Below, in pieces: positions 25,694 through 34,085 of a stretch of DNA of 64,000 nucleotides. The stretch lies in contig NZ_JAHKPT010000021.1 in NCBI RefSeq assembly GCF_018860635.1, positions 590,674 to 654,673 of the forward strand, read 5' to 3'. The notes under the pieces were generated by a model that made no database searches, was not told where the DNA came from, and saw only the letters and a list, made by a program, of their open reading frames with translations. The stretch comes from Aliiglaciecola lipolytica (GTDB taxonomy: Bacteria; Pseudomonadota; Gammaproteobacteria; Enterobacterales; Alteromonadaceae). The translations under genes and the position numbers were made by a program. The stretch's first letter is position 1. Every line of letters begins with the position of its first letter.

Positions 25694-27370
25694 TTATGCG
25701 CGTTGAGCGCTAGTCTGCTGTTCGTCAGTGGTTTTGGTTTTTAAGCCACTACTGGATTCTAAAACATAGTTTTTTGGCATAAAGCAATCTACCGAAGACT
25801 CCTGCATTTCTTTGTTAAACTGTTCAGGATAATCATCTGTCAGTAAACAGCCAGCTTCAAGGCTAGGGTATATTTCATCATAACGCTTTATTTCTGTTTG
25901 GCTTATGCGCCGATAAATATGCCCTCTGTTGATTGAGCTATGGTCAGTCAGGCCTGCTGAAGAGACTATATCTAAAGTGGCATGTACTGTTTCTTGGTGA
26001 TACCTGGCCACTCGTTGGGCTTTGTCTTCGACCACGATGCCTTTGGCTAAATTCTTATCTTGTGTGGCAATCCCGGTGGGGCATTGGTTAGTATTGCACA
26101 CTAAAGACTGCACGCATCCCAGTGCCATCATCATACCGCGAGCGCTATTACAAATGTCTGCACCTACCGCAATATTTCGCACTACGTGAAAGCCGGTAAA
26201 CGTTTTGCCACTTGCAATGACTTTGATGTCTTTTTTAAGATCGAAACCTTGTAAAATATCGCAAACATACACAAGTGCTTCTCGAAGAGGCATGCCCACT
26301 GAGTTAGAGTATTCTAATGGCGCTGCACCTGTGCCACCTTCACCACCGTCTACAGTGATGAAATCAGGTTTTATGCCGGTTTGAATCATGGCTTTACACA
26401 TCGCCACAAATTCACTTTTTTGACCTATACAAAGTTTGAAACCAATGGGTTTTCCGGCTGATAAATCCCGCAATTGTTGAATAAAATCCATCATTTCAAG
26501 AGGCGTTGAGAATGCACTGTGTCCGGGAGGTGAGTCGACGCGGGTACCTGGTTCGACTAATCTTATTCGTGCTATTTCAGCGGTATTTTTATCCGCAGGA
26601 AGAATACCACCATGACCTGGTTTAGCGCCTTGTGATAATTTTATTTCAATCATCTTTATCGATTCTTTTTGGGCCACTTGCTTAAACGCTTCAGGATCAA
26701 AATTTCCCTGATTATCACGGCAACCAAAGTACCCCGTACCGACTTGCCATACGATATCGCCGCCATTCTCGAGGTGATAAGGGCTAACGCTGCCTTCTCC
26801 AGTATTGTGATAAAAGTTACCTAGCTTTGCGCCTTTGTTTAAGGCGCGAATGGCGTTTGCACTTAACGACCCGAAACTCATAGCTGATATATTAAATACA
26901 CTGGCTTCGTATGGTTGTTTGCAATCTGGACCACCAACCTTAACTCTTGGTTCAGGCTGCTTTTCGTCGTAATGTATCGCGCCTACTGAATGGCTTATCC
27001 ATTCATAGCCAACATTTTGTGTTTGTAGTTTTGTTCCATAGGGCAGGGAGTCTAATTGACCCTTTGCGCGTTGGTATATAACCGAACGAAACATACGATT
27101 AACAGGCACTCCATCAGTTTCTGATTCAAAAAGATACTGGCGCAGAAAGGGTCTTATATCTTCCATTAACCATCGCCCGTGACCGACTATGGGGAAATTT
27201 CGTAACAGTGCATGTTTGGTTTGAAATATATCGTAAAAACCAACAACGGTTAGGGGGATAAGAATAATGAGTCCCCATGTAGACGCTGACCATAAAACGC
27301 TGGCAAGGATTAACAGCCCCCAACTTAAAAAACAAAATACATAAAATGCTAAACGCATGATTTTCCCCAT
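25694..27370 (-). CDS. Membrane-anchored FMN-binding glutamate synthase-domain protein
   Basis: 558 aa. Two N-terminal TM segments (about 5-45) precede a GltB-type FMN/FeS barrel: NISAMSFGSLSANAIRALNKGA, NTGEGSVSPYHL, KLSQGAKPGHGGILPADK, TVDGGEGGTGAAPLEYSNSVGMP and a Cys cluster CNTNQCPTGIATQ. The amidotransferase and GltD-interaction parts of true glutamate synthase are absent, so it probably is not a glutamate synthase. Stand-alone membrane-anchored members (YerD-like) have no assigned reaction. It leads a two-gene unit with the HIBADH-type enzyme. Confidence 0.9.
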   Translation of the reverse strand: MGKIMRLAFYVFCFLSWGLLILASVLWSASTWGLIILIPLTVVGFYDIFQTKHALLRNFPIVGHGRWLMEDIRPFLRQYLFESETDGVPVNRMFRSVIYQRAKGQLDSLPYGTKLQTQNVGYEWISHSVGAIHYDEKQPEPRVKVGGPDCKQPYEASVFNISAMSFGSLSANAIRALNKGAKLGNFYHNTGEGSVSPYHLENGGDIVWQVGTGYFGCRDNQGNFDPEAFKQVAQKESIKMIEIKLSQGAKPGHGGILPADKNTAEIARIRLVEPGTRVDSPPGHSAFSTPLEMMDFIQQLRDLSAGKPIGFKLCIGQKSEFVAMCKAMIQTGIKPDFITVDGGEGGTGAAPLEYSNSVGMPLREALVYVCDILQGFDLKKDIKVIASGKTFTGFHVVRNIAVGADICNSARGMMMALGCVQSLVCNTNQCPTGIATQDKNLAKGIVVEDKAQRVARYHQETVHATLDIVSSAGLTDHSSINRGHIYRRISQTEIKRYDEIYPSLEAGCLLTDDYPEQFNKEMQESSVDCFMPKNYVLESSSGLKTKTTDEQQTSAQRA

Positions 27371-27418
27371 TCAACACTAAACCACTATTTTGATTAGGAT
27401 AATGTTCAGTGAACTAGT

Positions 27419-28738
27419 TTATAACGTCAACCTGAGATTAGATTGAACTTCTTCGATAAGTGTCTTGGGAACATGGTGTTCTTTGGCTAACTTTTGCCAT
27501 TGTGACACCTGTTCTACGACCTCATCTATGATGCGATCAATTTTTCGTTTATTAAAAATTGGACTTAACTGAGCGAAGGAATATAAATCCTTTCTATCAA
27601 AGTTATCACGCTTGCCATTTATAGACATCCAATGACTGTTGACCCATCTACTGCCTGGTTTGTAACTGTACGCTAAGTCATAGGCAGGGGCTAACGTCCA
27701 TTGTTGCTGTTGATCAAACATAAACGAAATATTTTTTGCATGATCATCGTGATTTTTGGCCACCACATTGAATACCATTCTTCTGAATATTTGTTCGGCT
27801 TCTTTAGCAGATAACTTTAAGCTTCGGGCAACGTCAAATAACTCTGCATAAGAATAGATTCCCACTTGCTTAAAACTAACGTGAGCAAGTCCATTTAATG
27901 TTTGGACGTGGACTTTGTCATTGCCGATACGATCAAATCTTTGGGTGATAAAGTGTCGTCGTTTACCTTCGTTGAGCAAATAACAGGGCATCATATCTAT
28001 TTGACTGGCCGTGGCCATTAAATAGTAAACGTATTCCATTGCCCCATAACCGGTGGGATCACCAAATGTTTCCTGGTTCTTATTGTGTTCACTTACCCCA
28101 TCAAATTTCATTAAATAATGGCTGAACCCGTCTGGCGCATTAGTTTGTCCAGAACGCACTTGGGTAAAATCTGAATTAAATGCTAAAACCGCTTTCGGCC
28201 TTGCGCCACCAGCACTCATACCAACCGACATTAGCGCCATCATCGCTTCTTTGTCCTCATAACCTTGTTGATTCAAAGATACATTAAATTTGGACCTTTG
28301 ATTGACAATGTCTTGGGCAACTTCCACGAGGTTTTCAACCTCAAGTTGCTGTGATGAGTTAAGATTTTTATGCCGGGTCGCTGGGGCAAAAGTTAGTGCG
28401 CCCATGCCGCGAGTACCTGTGTATTTTAAGCGTTGAAGAGGGGATATATCCTTTGCTGATTTCCCCTGCGAAGCAACCCATGCATTGATGACGGCATTAC
28501 CAAAATCATCGGGTAGGGAGTCAGCAACCAATCCGGGGAGGCCTTTAAATGCGGCAAAGTCGGTTTCAGGGAAAGTATAAATCTGTTTTGATAAAGGCAT
28601 TTTTAACGGTGACAATTGAATACCGGTTTTGATGAATGCCGGAGTGTACTCGAACGCGCCCAACTGTTTATCAGGATCATAGCTAACCGCACCAACTTGG
28701 TGATCCTGGTAATTCACTATGACTACCTCTTTTACCAT
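27419..28738 (-). CDS. hipA: HipA-type serine/threonine kinase toxin
   Basis: 439 aa, the length of E. coli HipA. Couple-HipA N-terminus (about 1-105), then the kinase-like lobe. The flexible P-loop with the auto-phosphorylated Ser corresponds to VGMSAGGARPKAVLAF. The catalytic Asp is in VAKNHDDHAKNISF and the metal-binding Asp in LAPAYDLAYS. HipA kinases phosphorylate aminoacyl-tRNA synthetases such as GltX and induce growth arrest. The start overlaps hipB by 7 bases, giving coupled translation. Key residues are intact, so it should be active. Confidence 0.94.
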   Translation of the reverse strand: MVKEVVIVNYQDHQVGAVSYDPDKQLGAFEYTPAFIKTGIQLSPLKMPLSKQIYTFPETDFAAFKGLPGLVADSLPDDFGNAVINAWVASQGKSAKDISPLQRLKYTGTRGMGALTFAPATRHKNLNSSQQLEVENLVEVAQDIVNQRSKFNVSLNQQGYEDKEAMMALMSVGMSAGGARPKAVLAFNSDFTQVRSGQTNAPDGFSHYLMKFDGVSEHNKNQETFGDPTGYGAMEYVYYLMATASQIDMMPCYLLNEGKRRHFITQRFDRIGNDKVHVQTLNGLAHVSFKQVGIYSYAELFDVARSLKLSAKEAEQIFRRMVFNVVAKNHDDHAKNISFMFDQQQQWTLAPAYDLAYSYKPGSRWVNSHWMSINGKRDNFDRKDLYSFAQLSPIFNKRKIDRIIDEVVEQVSQWQKLAKEHHVPKTLIEEVQSNLRLTL

Positions 28739-29046
28739 GCCGGATCACCTTTTTTACTTGCTGGATTATTACCTGATGCTCGTTGTCTTTGTTGGCCTTG
28801 CCGTTTGGCTAACTGAATGGGGGACTCGGTTGGAATAGGAATAAACAGATCCAATTGTTTGCTCAATCCCAAGGCGACTAAAATAGCTACCACTGTTTCT
28901 AATTGAGCATGACCTTTTTCCGCGCGCATAACCACCTTTCTGGAAAGGCCTGTTTTATCTGCGATGTCTTGTTGCGTTAAATCAGCATTCAGGCGGGCTT
29001 GTTTCAAACGTTCACCTAAATCGGCTACAATCTCTTTTGTTTGCAT
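28732..29046 (-). CDS. hipB: HipB-type antitoxin, XRE family
   Basis: 104 aa. A Cro/CI helix-turn-helix at about 10-65 (LKQARLNADLTQQDIADKTGLSRKVVMRAEKG) is followed by a disordered basic tail ending in DPAW. E. coli HipB also ends in a disordered tail with a terminal Trp, which contacts HipA and serves as a degradation signal, so the last residue is a meaningful match. It represses its own operon; a four-site operator array lies just upstream (29054-29194). Confidence 0.93.
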   Translation of the reverse strand: MQTKEIVADLGERLKQARLNADLTQQDIADKTGLSRKVVMRAEKGHAQLETVVAILVALGLSKQLDLFIPIPTESPIQLAKRQGQQRQRASGNNPASKKGDPAW

Positions 29047-29053
29047 AACTACC

Positions 29054-29194
29054 TAAAGTGATAAAAAGGACACATTAATAAACAATATACCAATAATGTC
29101 CCAATTTAATGACTTTATCAACATCTATCTTAGTATGCTTATTTTGGGACTTAACATGAATTATGTTTGTTAAAGTCCTATTTTTGGGACTTTA
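29054..29194 (-). promoter_or_regulatory. hipBA operator array: four spaced TAAAGTCC-N8-GGACTTTA sites
   Basis: A perfect inverted repeat TAAAGTCC-N8-GGACTTTA is at 29171-29194. Related sites are at 29094-29117 (TAATGTCC-N8-TGACTTTA, 14/16), 29131-29154 (right half 7/8, left 4/8) and 29054-29077 (11/16). Centres are about 40, 37 and 40 bp apart. The half-site-N8-half-site form parallels the E. coli HipB operators (TATCC-N8-GGATA), which are also four in number. Confidence 0.75.
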
Positions 29195-29205
29195 TTCTTG
29201 GCTGG

Positions 29206-29646
29206 TTATAATCGGTTTTGATTAAAGAATTGGGTAATTGCGTTAGCATCTATATCAACACCATGATTTTCAAGCCAATGGATCGCATCTACCAGTGAAG
29301 AGAAAAACTGATAATTAACCTCGGCAGCTTGATAACCAGTAGATAATTGTTGCTTGATTGTATTACTGATATCAGAATCTAGAATCACTACTGCCACCGC
29401 TGTAATCCCCAGCTGCTTGCGTAAAAAGGTCTGCTTTTTAAACAAGTTATAAGTTGAAGGTGGAAATAAACTTTCTCCATATAAACAACTTAATTGCGCC
29501 CATGGACGGTTTTTATCAACCGTGTGGAAATTGTCAATCGTTTGCTGCAGTGAACCCTCTAATGCTTCATCATTCCATGGGCCTCGCCCACTAAAAAGTA
29601 ACACTTGGCCACATTTTCCTATGACATGCTCACCATGTTTTTGCAA
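29206..29646 (-). CDS. Uncharacterised 146-aa protein, possibly SpoIIAA/STAS-like
   Basis: The frame opens with a TTG (29644-29646) preceded by AGGGA about 9 bases upstream; there is no in-frame ATG nearby. No signal peptide or membrane helix. The alternation of hydrophobic strands (QVLLFSGRG, ITAVAVVILDSD) and a closing helix with LVDAIHWLENHG resembles the SpoIIAA-like/STAS fold seen in many small bacterial proteins, but I cannot name a family with certainty. It lies just upstream of the hipBA operators on the same strand, with no terminator visible, so read-through into hipBA is possible. Confidence 0.65.
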   Translation of the reverse strand: MQKHGEHVIGKCGQVLLFSGRGPWNDEALEGSLQQTIDNFHTVDKNRPWAQLSCLYGESLFPPSTYNLFKKQTFLRKQLGITAVAVVILDSDISNTIKQQLSTGYQAAEVNYQFFSSLVDAIHWLENHGVDIDANAITQFFNQNRL

Positions 29647-29809
29647 AATAACTGTCCCTTTAAATGCTTGTCTGACTAAGTTAAAACTATAGACCGGAAA
29701 AAGTAAAATTGTTATAAAAAATAACGCGAAATGTCACGAATAAATCTAATTATTGTTTTAAATATCAGTGGCTATTGCAATCTATCAAAAAGATAAACAA
29801 AAAATCTTG

Positions 29810-30946
29810 TTATCGTTTAAAAAAATAAAATGCAGGGATTGCAGTAACCCCTTTTTCTAAAATATCGTTACCATCCGCTATATGGATTTTAGGAGTTGGA
29901 GCGAAAACATCTCCATAGGAAGCACCAGTAACAACGACTTTTTCAGATAGCGATTTCTGTAACTCAATTGGTAATCTGCCGGTAAAAACAATTGCTTCTG
30001 GATCAAGTAGACTTTGGATGGCTTTGAGTGGGAACTTCATAGTTTCAACACATGCTGTTACCCAAGATTTGATGTTAGTGTCTTGATTGGCAATCGCTGC
30101 CTGAATTTTCTCAGGAGTGGCCTCTTCCCCCCAAACAGCACTCAAATGTTTGTAAAGTGATCCCAAGTTGGGCCTTAGTTGCGATTTATCGCTACTAAAT
30201 AAGGTAGAAATTTCGCCAGCATTTCCAAAAGCACCATCGACAACCTCACCTTCAAAAACAAAACCACCACCTATATCTAGAGTAAACAGCATGAGATAGA
30301 AACTTTGCAGCGTAGCTCCTTTTTTAGTTAACGAAAAACCAATAGAGGCAGCGTTTCCGTCATTTTCTACAAAACAGTGTTGTTTGTATCGTTTTGCAAA
30401 GGTTTCTTGAAAATTAACAACAGACCAACCTTGCGGATCTTGTTGGGAACAAATACGGCCTTCTTCGTTAGTAAAAAATCCAGAAATAGATATACCTATC
30501 CCTAAAATATTAATTGAGGGATCTAACTCTGAAAATAATTGGTCGAGCATAGATAAGGCTGCTTTAATTGCTAGTTCTGCCGATAAGAATGTCCCATCTT
30601 TACAAAATCTAACGATGTTTGTGCGGTCGAGATCATCTAATAGAACTACCACTCTATCGTGTTCGAAAACCACCCCAACACTAGCAAAAACTCCGGGGAT
30701 TAACGTCAAGTAAGTAGCTGGTTGTCCTCGCTGCCCAGCGATTTTTGAGTGCTCTTCAACTATGCCAAGGGATATTAAGTGCTTAGTCAGTCTCGTTAAA
30801 GTTTGATTAGATAATCCCGTTGCCTTGGCTATTTCCGCACGAGTTGCTTTGCGGTTTCTACGAATATTTTCAATTACTTTTTTATGGCTACTATTTAGCT
30901 GTTTTTCGATGTGCGAAATGGATGTTATTTGCTGTAGCGTTTGCAA
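29810..30946 (-). CDS. ROK-family transcriptional repressor of the GlcNAc locus
   Basis: 378 aa. The N-terminal winged helix (IENIRRNRKATRAEIAKATGLSNQTLTRLTKHLISLGIVEE) is followed by a ROK sugar-kinase-like domain: DIGGGFVFEGEVVDGAFGNAGE carries the sugar/zinc-site region but the canonical GHxxxxxxGxxCxCGxxGCxE zinc motif is absent. The architecture is that of NagC/Mlc-type regulators. It is divergent from the TonB receptor that begins the GlcNAc gene cluster, with three palindromes between them. I infer that it represses the locus and senses GlcNAc or GlcNAc-6-P. Confidence 0.88.
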   Translation of the reverse strand: MQTLQQITSISHIEKQLNSSHKKVIENIRRNRKATRAEIAKATGLSNQTLTRLTKHLISLGIVEEHSKIAGQRGQPATYLTLIPGVFASVGVVFEHDRVVVLLDDLDRTNIVRFCKDGTFLSAELAIKAALSMLDQLFSELDPSINILGIGISISGFFTNEEGRICSQQDPQGWSVVNFQETFAKRYKQHCFVENDGNAASIGFSLTKKGATLQSFYLMLFTLDIGGGFVFEGEVVDGAFGNAGEISTLFSSDKSQLRPNLGSLYKHLSAVWGEEATPEKIQAAIANQDTNIKSWVTACVETMKFPLKAIQSLLDPEAIVFTGRLPIELQKSLSEKVVVTGASYGDVFAPTPKIHIADGNDILEKGVTAIPAFYFFKR

Positions 30947-31032
30947 TGTAAACCCCTTGAAGGAAGTAAATGACGAAAACCAAGAACAATTAGAAATCTA
31001 GCCCACTGTATAGAATAACAATTAGGTAACTT

Positions 31033-31051
31033 AATTACCACCTTGATAATT
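31033..31051. promoter_or_regulatory. Candidate ROK operator 1
   Basis: AATTACCA-CCT-TGATAATT, 15 of 16 arm bases match the palindrome consensus AATTACCA-N3-TGGTAATT. It lies on the regulator-proximal side of the intergenic region and could control the regulator's own promoter. A longer 10-bp inverted repeat (AACTTAATTA / TAATTAAGTT, 31028-31056) surrounds it. Confidence 0.6.
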
Positions 31052-31150
31052 AAGTTAATTGGCAGGTAAATAATACAAAACTCCAAATTAGTTATAACCT
31101 TTTGAATATTATTATTATTTTTGTAAATCCAAAATTATTTTTGAAATATT

Positions 31151-31169
31151 AAGTATTGACGTGGTAATT
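31151..31169. promoter_or_regulatory. Candidate ROK operator 2
   Basis: Right arm TGGTAATT is perfect, left arm matches 4 of 8 (12/16 overall). It lies just upstream of the -35 element of the TonB receptor promoter. Confidence 0.5.
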
Positions 31170-31174
31170 AATGG

Positions 31175-31206
31175 TTGACAATTTATTCTTGCGTGGCTAG
31201 TTTAAA
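31175..31206 (+). promoter_or_regulatory. Promoter of the TonB-receptor gene
   Basis: TTGACA at 31175-31180 is a perfect -35. The -10 is less clear: TAGTTT (17-base spacing) or TTTAAA slightly further on. Operators 2 and 3 flank it, a repressor-type layout. Confidence 0.55.
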
Positions 31207-31222
31207 TACCAGAGTGGTAATT
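31204..31222. promoter_or_regulatory. Candidate ROK operator 3
   Basis: AAATACCA-GAG-TGGTAATT, 15/16 to the palindrome consensus, placed over the likely transcription start of the TonB-receptor gene, about 37 bases before its ATG. Confidence 0.62.
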
Positions 31223-31259
31223 AATAATAAAAACACACTGTCAACATCGAGGAAAATTA

Positions 31260-33983
31260 ATGAGCAGAACAAATGTTACTCCCAGAGCAAGTAAATTCAG
31301 CAAGGTCTCGACTGCGGTAATCTTAGGATTGTTAAGTAGCGCGTCTGCTAACCTTTATGCCCAAGAGTCAAGTGAAGGTGACGTTGAAGCCATTACGATT
31401 AAAGGTGTAAGAGGTAGCCTTTTAAAATCTCTTAATCAAAAACGATTTGCAAATAAAGTGGTCGATGTCATTACCGCCGAAGATATAGGTAAGTTTCCAG
31501 AAGCTAACCTGTCTGAAGCGATTCAACGTGTACCGGGTGTCACCTTAAATCGAAACCCTACAGGTGAGGGGACTGCAATTAACTTACGTGGTCTTGGTCC
31601 TGAATTCACCTCTACTGAAGTTAATGGAATGTTAGCGGGGGGTAGTGATGGTACTCGTGGCTTCTCATTCGAAATTTTTCCAGCTGAATTATTTAACAGT
31701 GTAGAAATATCCAAGTCAGTGACTGCAGATCAAGTGGAAGGCGGCATTGCTGGAAGCGTTTCTCTGTATACGCCAGATCCGCTAGCAACCAAAGATCAAG
31801 TGCTCAATGTTTCTGTTTACAATAACTACAGTGATAATACTGGCACAAACAGCCCAAAAGCGTCAGTAGTATTTAATCAAAACTGGGATGACACTTTTGG
31901 TATCAATGCCGCATTGGTGTATTCAGATACAGATATGCAGAATAATGAAGTACGTGGCAGTAGCCATAGTCCTTTATCAGCCGTTTGGACTGGACCTGAC
32001 GTGGGCGAAGAAGGTGGTCCTACCCAAGAGCAACTTGATGCATTATATCCTCGTATTGAGAGTTTTGGTTATACTTCAGAGGAACGTGAAACCCTCGGCG
32101 CTGTATTAGGTCTGCAGTGGCGCCCTAATGATGATCTTGATATTAAAGCACGGGCACTTGTTGGTAAGATTGATGGTGATCGTGTAGAAACAATTTTAGA
32201 TGCACCCTCAGAGAGTAATATTACCGCTGTTAGTAACACTGTGATTGAAAACGGTATAGCAACTCAAGCCACATTAACTGGTGTGCAACAACGTGTTGGT
32301 GCAAGACAAGAAGCGATTGATGAAGAGGTAAACCAGTTCACTTTAAGTGCAGATTGGCACATCTCTGATAGCTTGAAATTTTCACCCTATATTGGCCACT
32401 TTAGTCGCGAAAAGACCAACAGTAATGACTTGTTTTCATTTCGCAGAATGGAAGAAGACGGCAATTTCTATCCAGCTGATGTAAGTTACATTATGCGCGA
32501 CAACTACTTAGAGTGGTCTACCCCTGATACTGATTTTGCAAGCAACCCTGAAGAATTTGTTGTTAACGTGTTCATTCGTCGTCCTCTTGAAACCAAGGAC
32601 TCAAACAATACCTTGAAGTTGGATTTTGAATACGATAACGGCGACTTGATGAAAGTTGACTTTGGTTTGCGATTTACCGACAGAGAATTGGAACAACATC
32701 AAACCAGATCTGATATCAGGGCAGAAAGCTTCTTAGCTGATGGGGTAACCCCACTAAATCGTCGCACTGATTTACCTACTTTAGCGGATGTATATACTCC
32801 ACTAGACCGTTTTAATGTAGATGGTGCAGGCTTTGCGCCATCGACGTTAATTGGTGGTGATCCTGCGCAAATTCTATCAACTTTCTTTAATGCAGATGGT
32901 TCGCCCATCGATGGTTTATACGAAGATGTAAACGAACCTTTTGAACTAATCAACAGCTTTGAATTGCAAGAACAAACCATTGCAGCCTATGCTCAAGCAA
33001 ATATTGAAGTAAGTGAAAGTGTTACCTTAAGTACTGGCTTACGTTTTGTTCGAACCATTCAAACCATTGATTCGCAAGTGACTACGGATTCGTCTGATGT
33101 AAATGCGTTCAGCCCAGTTACCTTGAAAAGCGATTATCAAGAGATTTTACCGAACATGAACGTACGTTATGCTCTTAATGACGATATGGTGGTACGTGCG
33201 GCTTACTTTAAGAGTTTAACACGACCTGCGCTAGGTGAATTAGCTGCGTTTGAAAGCTTTAACGGCATCGATGAAGGCGGCGGTCTTGGTTCACGTGGTA
33301 ACCCTGATCTGCAACCGTTTACAGCAGATAACTATGACATAGGTTTTGAGTGGTACTTTACTAGTGAAGCTGTAGCTGCGATCAATATTTTCTATAAAGA
33401 TTTAGATGGTTTCATTGATACCTCATCTACGACTGAAATTAGAGAGTTTCCTAGACAAAGTGATGGTGTAATTGTAAGTGGACCTATTATCTTTACCCAA
33501 CCTGCAAATGGCGTTGGTGCAACCATTACCGGTATTGAGTTAGCTTATCAATCTAGACTCGGATTCATCAGCGAATCCTTAGACGATTTTGGTCTGTTGG
33601 CAAACTACACAATGATTGATAGTGCCGCGCAATATTCAGACGAAGGTGACGTGCGTAATTCTGGTTTACCTGGATTGTCAGAAAGTAGTTACAACTTGGC
33701 CTTGTACTATGATGTCCCTAGCTTTAATGCGAGATTGTCTTATACATGGCGAGATGAATATTTGGTGGAATTTGCTTCAACCGCGGGTATTCCACAATGG
33801 CAAGAAGAGTATGGACAGCTTGACTTTTCCGCCAGTTACAATGTGACTGATGCACTGCAAATACAAGTGCAAGGGTTAAATCTGTTAACTGAGCAAGAAG
33901 TGAATCGTTCGGTTCAAAATACCCCGTACGATCTTGCACAAATCGATAGAAGATTTGTTATTGGTGCCAGATACTCGTTTTAA
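31260..33983 (+). CDS. TonB-dependent outer-membrane receptor of the GlcNAc locus
   Basis: 907 aa. A signal peptide (VILGLLSSASANLYAQ) is followed by a TonB-box-like EAITIKG, a plug domain with DVITAEDIGKFPEANLSEAIQRVPGVTLNR and a 22-strand barrel ending in the expected aromatic C-terminus (FVIGARYSF). The KFPExNLSEAIQRVPGV signature is that of the large carbohydrate-receptor group in Xanthomonas and Alteromonas relatives. It imports oligosaccharides using the proton motive force via TonB/ExbBD. GAGG precedes the ATG. A hairpin follows at 34000, which may reduce expression of downstream genes relative to the receptor. Confidence 0.92.
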   Translation: MSRTNVTPRASKFSKVSTAVILGLLSSASANLYAQESSEGDVEAITIKGVRGSLLKSLNQKRFANKVVDVITAEDIGKFPEANLSEAIQRVPGVTLNRNPTGEGTAINLRGLGPEFTSTEVNGMLAGGSDGTRGFSFEIFPAELFNSVEISKSVTADQVEGGIAGSVSLYTPDPLATKDQVLNVSVYNNYSDNTGTNSPKASVVFNQNWDDTFGINAALVYSDTDMQNNEVRGSSHSPLSAVWTGPDVGEEGGPTQEQLDALYPRIESFGYTSEERETLGAVLGLQWRPNDDLDIKARALVGKIDGDRVETILDAPSESNITAVSNTVIENGIATQATLTGVQQRVGARQEAIDEEVNQFTLSADWHISDSLKFSPYIGHFSREKTNSNDLFSFRRMEEDGNFYPADVSYIMRDNYLEWSTPDTDFASNPEEFVVNVFIRRPLETKDSNNTLKLDFEYDNGDLMKVDFGLRFTDRELEQHQTRSDIRAESFLADGVTPLNRRTDLPTLADVYTPLDRFNVDGAGFAPSTLIGGDPAQILSTFFNADGSPIDGLYEDVNEPFELINSFELQEQTIAAYAQANIEVSESVTLSTGLRFVRTIQTIDSQVTTDSSDVNAFSPVTLKSDYQEILPNMNVRYALNDDMVVRAAYFKSLTRPALGELAAFESFNGIDEGGGLGSRGNPDLQPFTADNYDIGFEWYFTSEAVAAINIFYKDLDGFIDTSSTTEIREFPRQSDGVIVSGPIIFTQPANGVGATITGIELAYQSRLGFISESLDDFGLLANYTMIDSAAQYSDEGDVRNSGLPGLSESSYNLALYYDVPSFNARLSYTWRDEYLVEFASTAGIPQWQEEYGQLDFSASYNVTDALQIQVQGLNLLTEQEVNRSVQNTPYDLAQIDRRFVIGARYSF

Positions 33984-33999
33984 TAACGAAAATTAGGTT

Positions 34000-34027
34000 A
34001 AGGAGCATCATAAGATGCTCCTTATTT
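34000..34027 (+). terminator. Hairpin after the TonB receptor (partial terminator)
   Basis: A perfect 10-bp stem AAGGAGCATC / GATGCTCCTT with an ATAA loop, followed only by ATTTAAG. The weak T run suggests partial termination or 3'-end stabilisation rather than a full stop. Confidence 0.65.
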
Positions 34028-34085
34028 AAGCCTACCAATCTAAACTATCAACTCTAAGCCAATATTTCTTACCGAGTGAATTATC

